Positions 6,161 to 8,180 of a stretch of DNA of 8,180 bases are shown here, piece after piece. A model generated the notes under the pieces. It did not search any database, was not told the origin of the DNA, and was given only the letters and a program-made list of their open reading frames with translations. The stretch is taken from NCBI GenBank assembly GCA_022842565.1, contig JALHPH010000062.1:1-8180 (forward strand), written 5' to 3'. Numbering within the stretch: the first letter of the stretch is position 1; each line of letters begins with the position of its first letter. A program made the translations under genes and the position numbers. This DNA comes from Fimbriimonadaceae bacterium. Its GTDB lineage: Bacteria > Armatimonadota > Fimbriimonadia > Fimbriimonadales > Fimbriimonadaceae.

Positions 6161-7191
6161 ACATCGATCTGCGCAGCGATACAGTGACTCGCCCCTCGGC
6201 GGCCATGATGGCCGCGATGCAGGCCGCGCCGCTCGGCGATGACGTTCTTGGCGATGACCCGACTGTCCAAGAGCTCGAAGCTTACACCGCAGAGCTCCTC
6301 GGCATGGAGGCCGCCGTCTTTTGCCCCAGTGGGACCATGACCAATCAGATCGCCCTTGCAGTCCATTGCGAGCGCGGCGATGCGGCGCTCTTTGACGAAG
6401 ACGCCCACATGCTTTTTTATGAAGTGGGTGCCCCGGCGGTTATTGGTCAGGTGCTGTGCCGCTCGGTTCCCAGCACCGATGGCGTGATGGAGGTCCACGA
6501 AGTTGAGCGGCGCATGTTGAGCTACTCGCTGCACACCCCGCCGACCACCCTGCTCTGCCTAGAAAACACTCATAACCGGGCTGGCGGTGCAGTGATTCCG
6601 ATGGATCGTTTGCGGCAGTATCGCGAGCTTTGCGATCGCAACGGGCTGCACATGCACCTGGACGGAGCACGGATGCTGAATGCCTGCGAATGGCTGGGAA
6701 TTGAGCCAGCTCATATGGCAAGCTTTTTCGATTCGGTCTCAATCTGCCTCAGCAAGGGGCTCGGCGCGCCGGTGGGTTCCCTGCTAGTCGGCTCGGCAGA
6801 TTTCATCGGAAAAGCGCGTCGCTGGAGAAAGAGACTGGGCGGGGGAATGCGGCAATCCGGGCTCCTCGCTGCTTGCGGCCTCGTCGCCCTGCGCGACCAA
6901 CGGCACGACCTGATCCACGATCATCGCCGCGCCCGAATGCTCGCTGAGCAGCTCGCGGATATCCCGAGCATCCACGTCGATCTGGCCAAGCAATCCACGA
7001 ACTTTGTGATGGTCGAAACCGATCTACCAGCCGAAAACTGGGCTCACGCCCTGGCGCAGCATGGCCTCCACTGCATCCCGTTTGGCCCTCATCGCCTCCG
7101 ACTGGTGCTTCACCGCGACATTAGCGACGAACATCTTGCGGAAGCGGTCGAGTGCTTCCGGTTAACAGCTGCCTCTGTTAAGCCAGCATAA
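6157..7191 (+). CDS. ltaE: Low-specificity L-threonine aldolase (GntG/LtaE family)
   Basis: A PLP enzyme that cleaves L-threonine or L-allo-threonine to glycine and acetaldehyde, and often other beta-hydroxy amino acids. The protein has 344 residues, the family's usual length. It opens with DLRSDTVTRPS (4-14), followed by GDDVLGDDPT (27-36) and PSGTMTNQIA (57-66). H85 in the EDAHMLFYE stretch corresponds to the cofactor-stacking and catalytic histidine. ENTHNRAGG is at 136-144, and HLDGAR carries D169 and R172. CLSKGLGAPVGS has the Schiff-base lysine K200, and KRLGGGMRQSG is at 225-235. R313 or R315 near the C-terminus probably binds the substrate carboxylate. All key residues seem present. 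The start is ATG at 6157, overlapping the hydrolase stop as ATGA, with no independent ribosome-binding site, so translation is probably coupled. Exact specificity (threonine versus phenylserine-type substrates) is not decided by the sequence. Confidence 0.94.
   Translation: MNIDLRSDTVTRPSAAMMAAMQAAPLGDDVLGDDPTVQELEAYTAELLGMEAAVFCPSGTMTNQIALAVHCERGDAALFDEDAHMLFYEVGAPAVIGQVLCRSVPSTDGVMEVHEVERRMLSYSLHTPPTTLLCLENTHNRAGGAVIPMDRLRQYRELCDRNGLHMHLDGARMLNACEWLGIEPAHMASFFDSVSICLSKGLGAPVGSLLVGSADFIGKARRWRKRLGGGMRQSGLLAACGLVALRDQRHDLIHDHRRARMLAEQLADIPSIHVDLAKQSTNFVMVETDLPAENWAHALAQHGLHCIPFGPHRLRLVLHRDISDEHLAEAVECFRLTAASVKPA
7162..7181. repeat. Inverted repeat TTAACAG-N6-CTGTTAA
   Basis: A perfect 7-base inverted repeat with a 6-base spacer lies at the extreme 3' end of the aldolase gene, ending 7 bases before its stop codon. 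A third copy of the half-site CTGTTAA occurs at 7236-7242 within a 10-base direct repeat (CCTCTGTTAA at 7172-7181 and 7233-7242). No T tract follows, so it is not a classic terminator. It could be an operator for the downstream porin gene, a 3'-end mRNA hairpin, or chance. Confidence 0.4.
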
Positions 7192-7228
7192 GTTTCCCGG
7201 GCGCCAAGCTAAATTGGAGCGAAAAATA

Positions 7229-7256
7229 TTGCCCTCTGTTAAAGATTTCTTAACGT
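7229..7256 (+). promoter_or_regulatory. Weak candidate promoter for the porin gene
   Basis: TTGCCC (7229-7234) and TAACGT (7251-7256) are separated by 16 bases and match the sigma-70 -35 and -10 hexamers at four and three of six positions. Transcription would begin near 7263, giving a leader of about 54 bases that contains the whole predicted leader structure. The sequence here is more A+T-rich than the surrounding coding DNA. The assignment is tentative. Confidence 0.25.
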
Positions 7257-7268
7257 GAGTTCACCACC

Positions 7269-7310
7269 ATCCTCAATGTTGGGCGCAAGCCCAGCTTTAA
7301 GGATGAGGAT
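7269..7310 (+). promoter_or_regulatory. Porin 5' leader structure masking the Shine-Dalgarno site
   Basis: The inner stem GTTGGGC (7278-7284) pairs with GCCCAGC (7289-7295) through seven pairs, one of them a G-U wobble, capped by a GCAA tetraloop of the stable GNRA class. Outside it, ATCCTCA (7269-7275) is perfectly complementary to TGAGGAT (7304-7310), which contains the GAGG Shine-Dalgarno bases 8 bases before the porin ATG. An alternative register pairs CATCCT (7268-7273) with AGGATG (7300-7305). The pairings are seen directly; control of translation is inferred. Confidence 0.5.
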
Positions 7311-7316
7311 CACTTT

Positions 7317-8180
7317 ATGACATTGCGTACTTGGAATGTACTCGCCGGGATGGCGGCGCTGGGAGTGAGCGCCACGGCCCAGGCTACCGGCGTCTTGCCG
7401 CAACTCGCCGATCTCAAAGCACCCGCTTCGATGAAGCAATCCAACTTGAAGGGCGATATCAACCTCGCTATCAAGAAGAAGGCTGACGAAATCACGGACC
7501 TCACTCAAAAGGCCCGCGAGATCACCGGTCGAATTGGAGAGCTCGCCTCGAAGAGCGTCGGCACCAGCAGTGCTGAGAGCGTGGAAGCGCTTCAGCAAAT
7601 GGTGGACGAGTTGAAGGAGATCAACCAGCGTCGTGGGAGCCTGGAGTCGGAAGGTTCCGACCTGAAGGGCTGGGTCGAGGGACAAAACGAAGCCCTCCCC
7701 ATCATCTCGGACAACGTGAACTTGTTGCTCAACAACCGCAGCACCAACTACGTTCAGTTCCAATACCGAGACACCGGCGCACGAACCGGCGGCCTCTCTT
7801 CTGGCCGCGGCAAGCAACACACGTTTGCACTGCGCCGCGCTCGAATCGGTCTTCAACAGACCATCGACCCCAAGACCTCGATCCGAACCAGCTTCGATCT
7901 GGCTACCGGAACCGACACCACGACGCTCCAGCTTCGCGACGCAATCCTGCAATATGACATCGAGCCCAGCGACGTGATGGTTGGTACTCAGCTGACCGCT
8001 GGTCAGCAAGCAATCCCGCTCGGTTACGAGCTAGTCCGATCCTCGGGCGACCGCGAATTCCCCGAGCGCGCAACCTATAACCGCGTGATGTGGGACGGCG
8101 AGCGCAACCGAAGCCTCGTGCTGACAAGAGGATTAGGCCCCAACAGCCTGATTCAGGTCGGCGCCGGTACTTCGCTCACT
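7317..8180 (+). CDS. Outer-membrane porin, OprO/OprP-like, with N-terminal coiled coil (partial)
   Basis: An open frame of 288 codons runs off the right edge. The start is ATG at 7317, with GAGG 8 bases upstream. The N-terminus (MTLRTWNVLAGMAALGVSATAQA) is a Sec signal peptide, with probable cleavage after AQA at residue 23. Residues about 48-115 are rich in Lys, Glu, Leu and Ile and look coiled-coil-forming, and residues 116-142 look like a linker. From about residue 143, alternating beta-strand patterns begin (YVQFQYRDTG, HTFALRRARIGLQ, SIRTSFDLATG). The stretch with IPLGYE, REFPERATYNR and WDGERNRSLVL (about 233-269) resembles the phosphate-selective porin O/P family. The mature protein would be an outer-membrane beta-barrel with a periplasmic coiled coil. 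Substrate selectivity is unknown because most of the barrel is missing. It is separated from the aldolase by 125 bases and probably has its own promoter. Confidence 0.82.
   Translation, partial: MTLRTWNVLAGMAALGVSATAQATGVLPQLADLKAPASMKQSNLKGDINLAIKKKADEITDLTQKAREITGRIGELASKSVGTSSAESVEALQQMVDELKEINQRRGSLESEGSDLKGWVEGQNEALPIISDNVNLLLNNRSTNYVQFQYRDTGARTGGLSSGRGKQHTFALRRARIGLQQTIDPKTSIRTSFDLATGTDTTTLQLRDAILQYDIEPSDVMVGTQLTAGQQAIPLGYELVRSSGDREFPERATYNRVMWDGERNRSLVLTRGLGPNSLIQVGAGTSLT

Noticed and set aside
7192..7260. Rho-independent terminator after the aldolase gene
   Set aside because: The nearest dyad (7162-7181) lacks a following T tract, and the GC-rich CCCGGGCGCC after the stop codon forms no stable stem with a T run.
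7239..8009. Minus-strand open frame of 256 codons opposite the porin gene
   Set aside because: The plus frame has a signal peptide, a Shine-Dalgarno site and porin-type beta-strand patterns. The antisense frame shows no recognisable features and extends into the regulatory leader.
1..8180. CRISPR array, tRNA, rRNA, insertion sequence or phage defence system
   Set aside because: No regularly spaced repeats, tRNA-like cloverleaf, rRNA sequence, transposase or defence-protein motifs are visible; the genes are flagellar, metabolic and envelope genes.

Overview
This window looks like chromosomal DNA from a motile, diderm (outer-membrane-bearing) bacterium with G+C-rich coding sequence. Motility is indicated by a run of flagellar basal-body genes. 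The outer membrane is indicated by the start of a secreted, OprO/OprP-like porin at the right edge. The mix of Shine-Dalgarno-led genes and GTG-started genes without a Shine-Dalgarno site, together with a porin carrying an N-terminal coiled coil, hints at a deep-branching lineage such as Armatimonadota. That placement is a guess, and nothing here fixes the phylum.

Region 1 (about 1-3976, minus strand) is a compact flagellar operon transcribed right to left: flgB, flgC, fliE, fliF, fliG, then the first codons of a further gene in the position usual for fliH. FlgB, FlgC and FliE form the proximal rod and its junction to the MS ring. FliF is the MS ring, and FliG is the rotor protein that sits on FliF and receives torque from the stator. 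Genes are spaced 3, 25 and 52 bases apart, then overlap by 4 (fliF/fliG) and about 8 bases (fliG/next gene). The widest gap, before fliF, holds a strong hairpin covering the only Shine-Dalgarno-like bases of fliF.

Region 2 (3977-4090) is a 114-base divergent intergenic region separating the flagellar operon from a plus-strand metabolic cassette.

Region 3 (4091-7191, plus strand) is a tight three-gene unit: a class III PLP aminotransferase closely resembling putrescine aminotransferases, a cytoplasmic alpha/beta hydrolase of the esterase/feruloyl-esterase-like type, and a low-specificity L-threonine aldolase. The first two genes are 9 bases apart and the last two share an ATGA overlap. Both GTG-started genes have a TANNNT box 6-7 bases before the start codon and no Shine-Dalgarno site, as expected if they can be made from leaderless transcripts. 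The unit suggests amine/amino-acid catabolism, but no shared pathway can be proved from sequence alone.

Region 4 (7192-8180) has a 125-base regulatory region and then the first 288 codons of the porin gene, cut by the window edge. The porin leader can fold into a stem-loop with a GCAA tetraloop, enclosed by a helix that pairs perfectly with the porin Shine-Dalgarno region. There are no tRNAs, rRNAs, CRISPR arrays, insertion sequences or clear rho-independent terminators. Most of the window is ordinary housekeeping or motility content; the regulatory RNA structures are the parts most worth following up.
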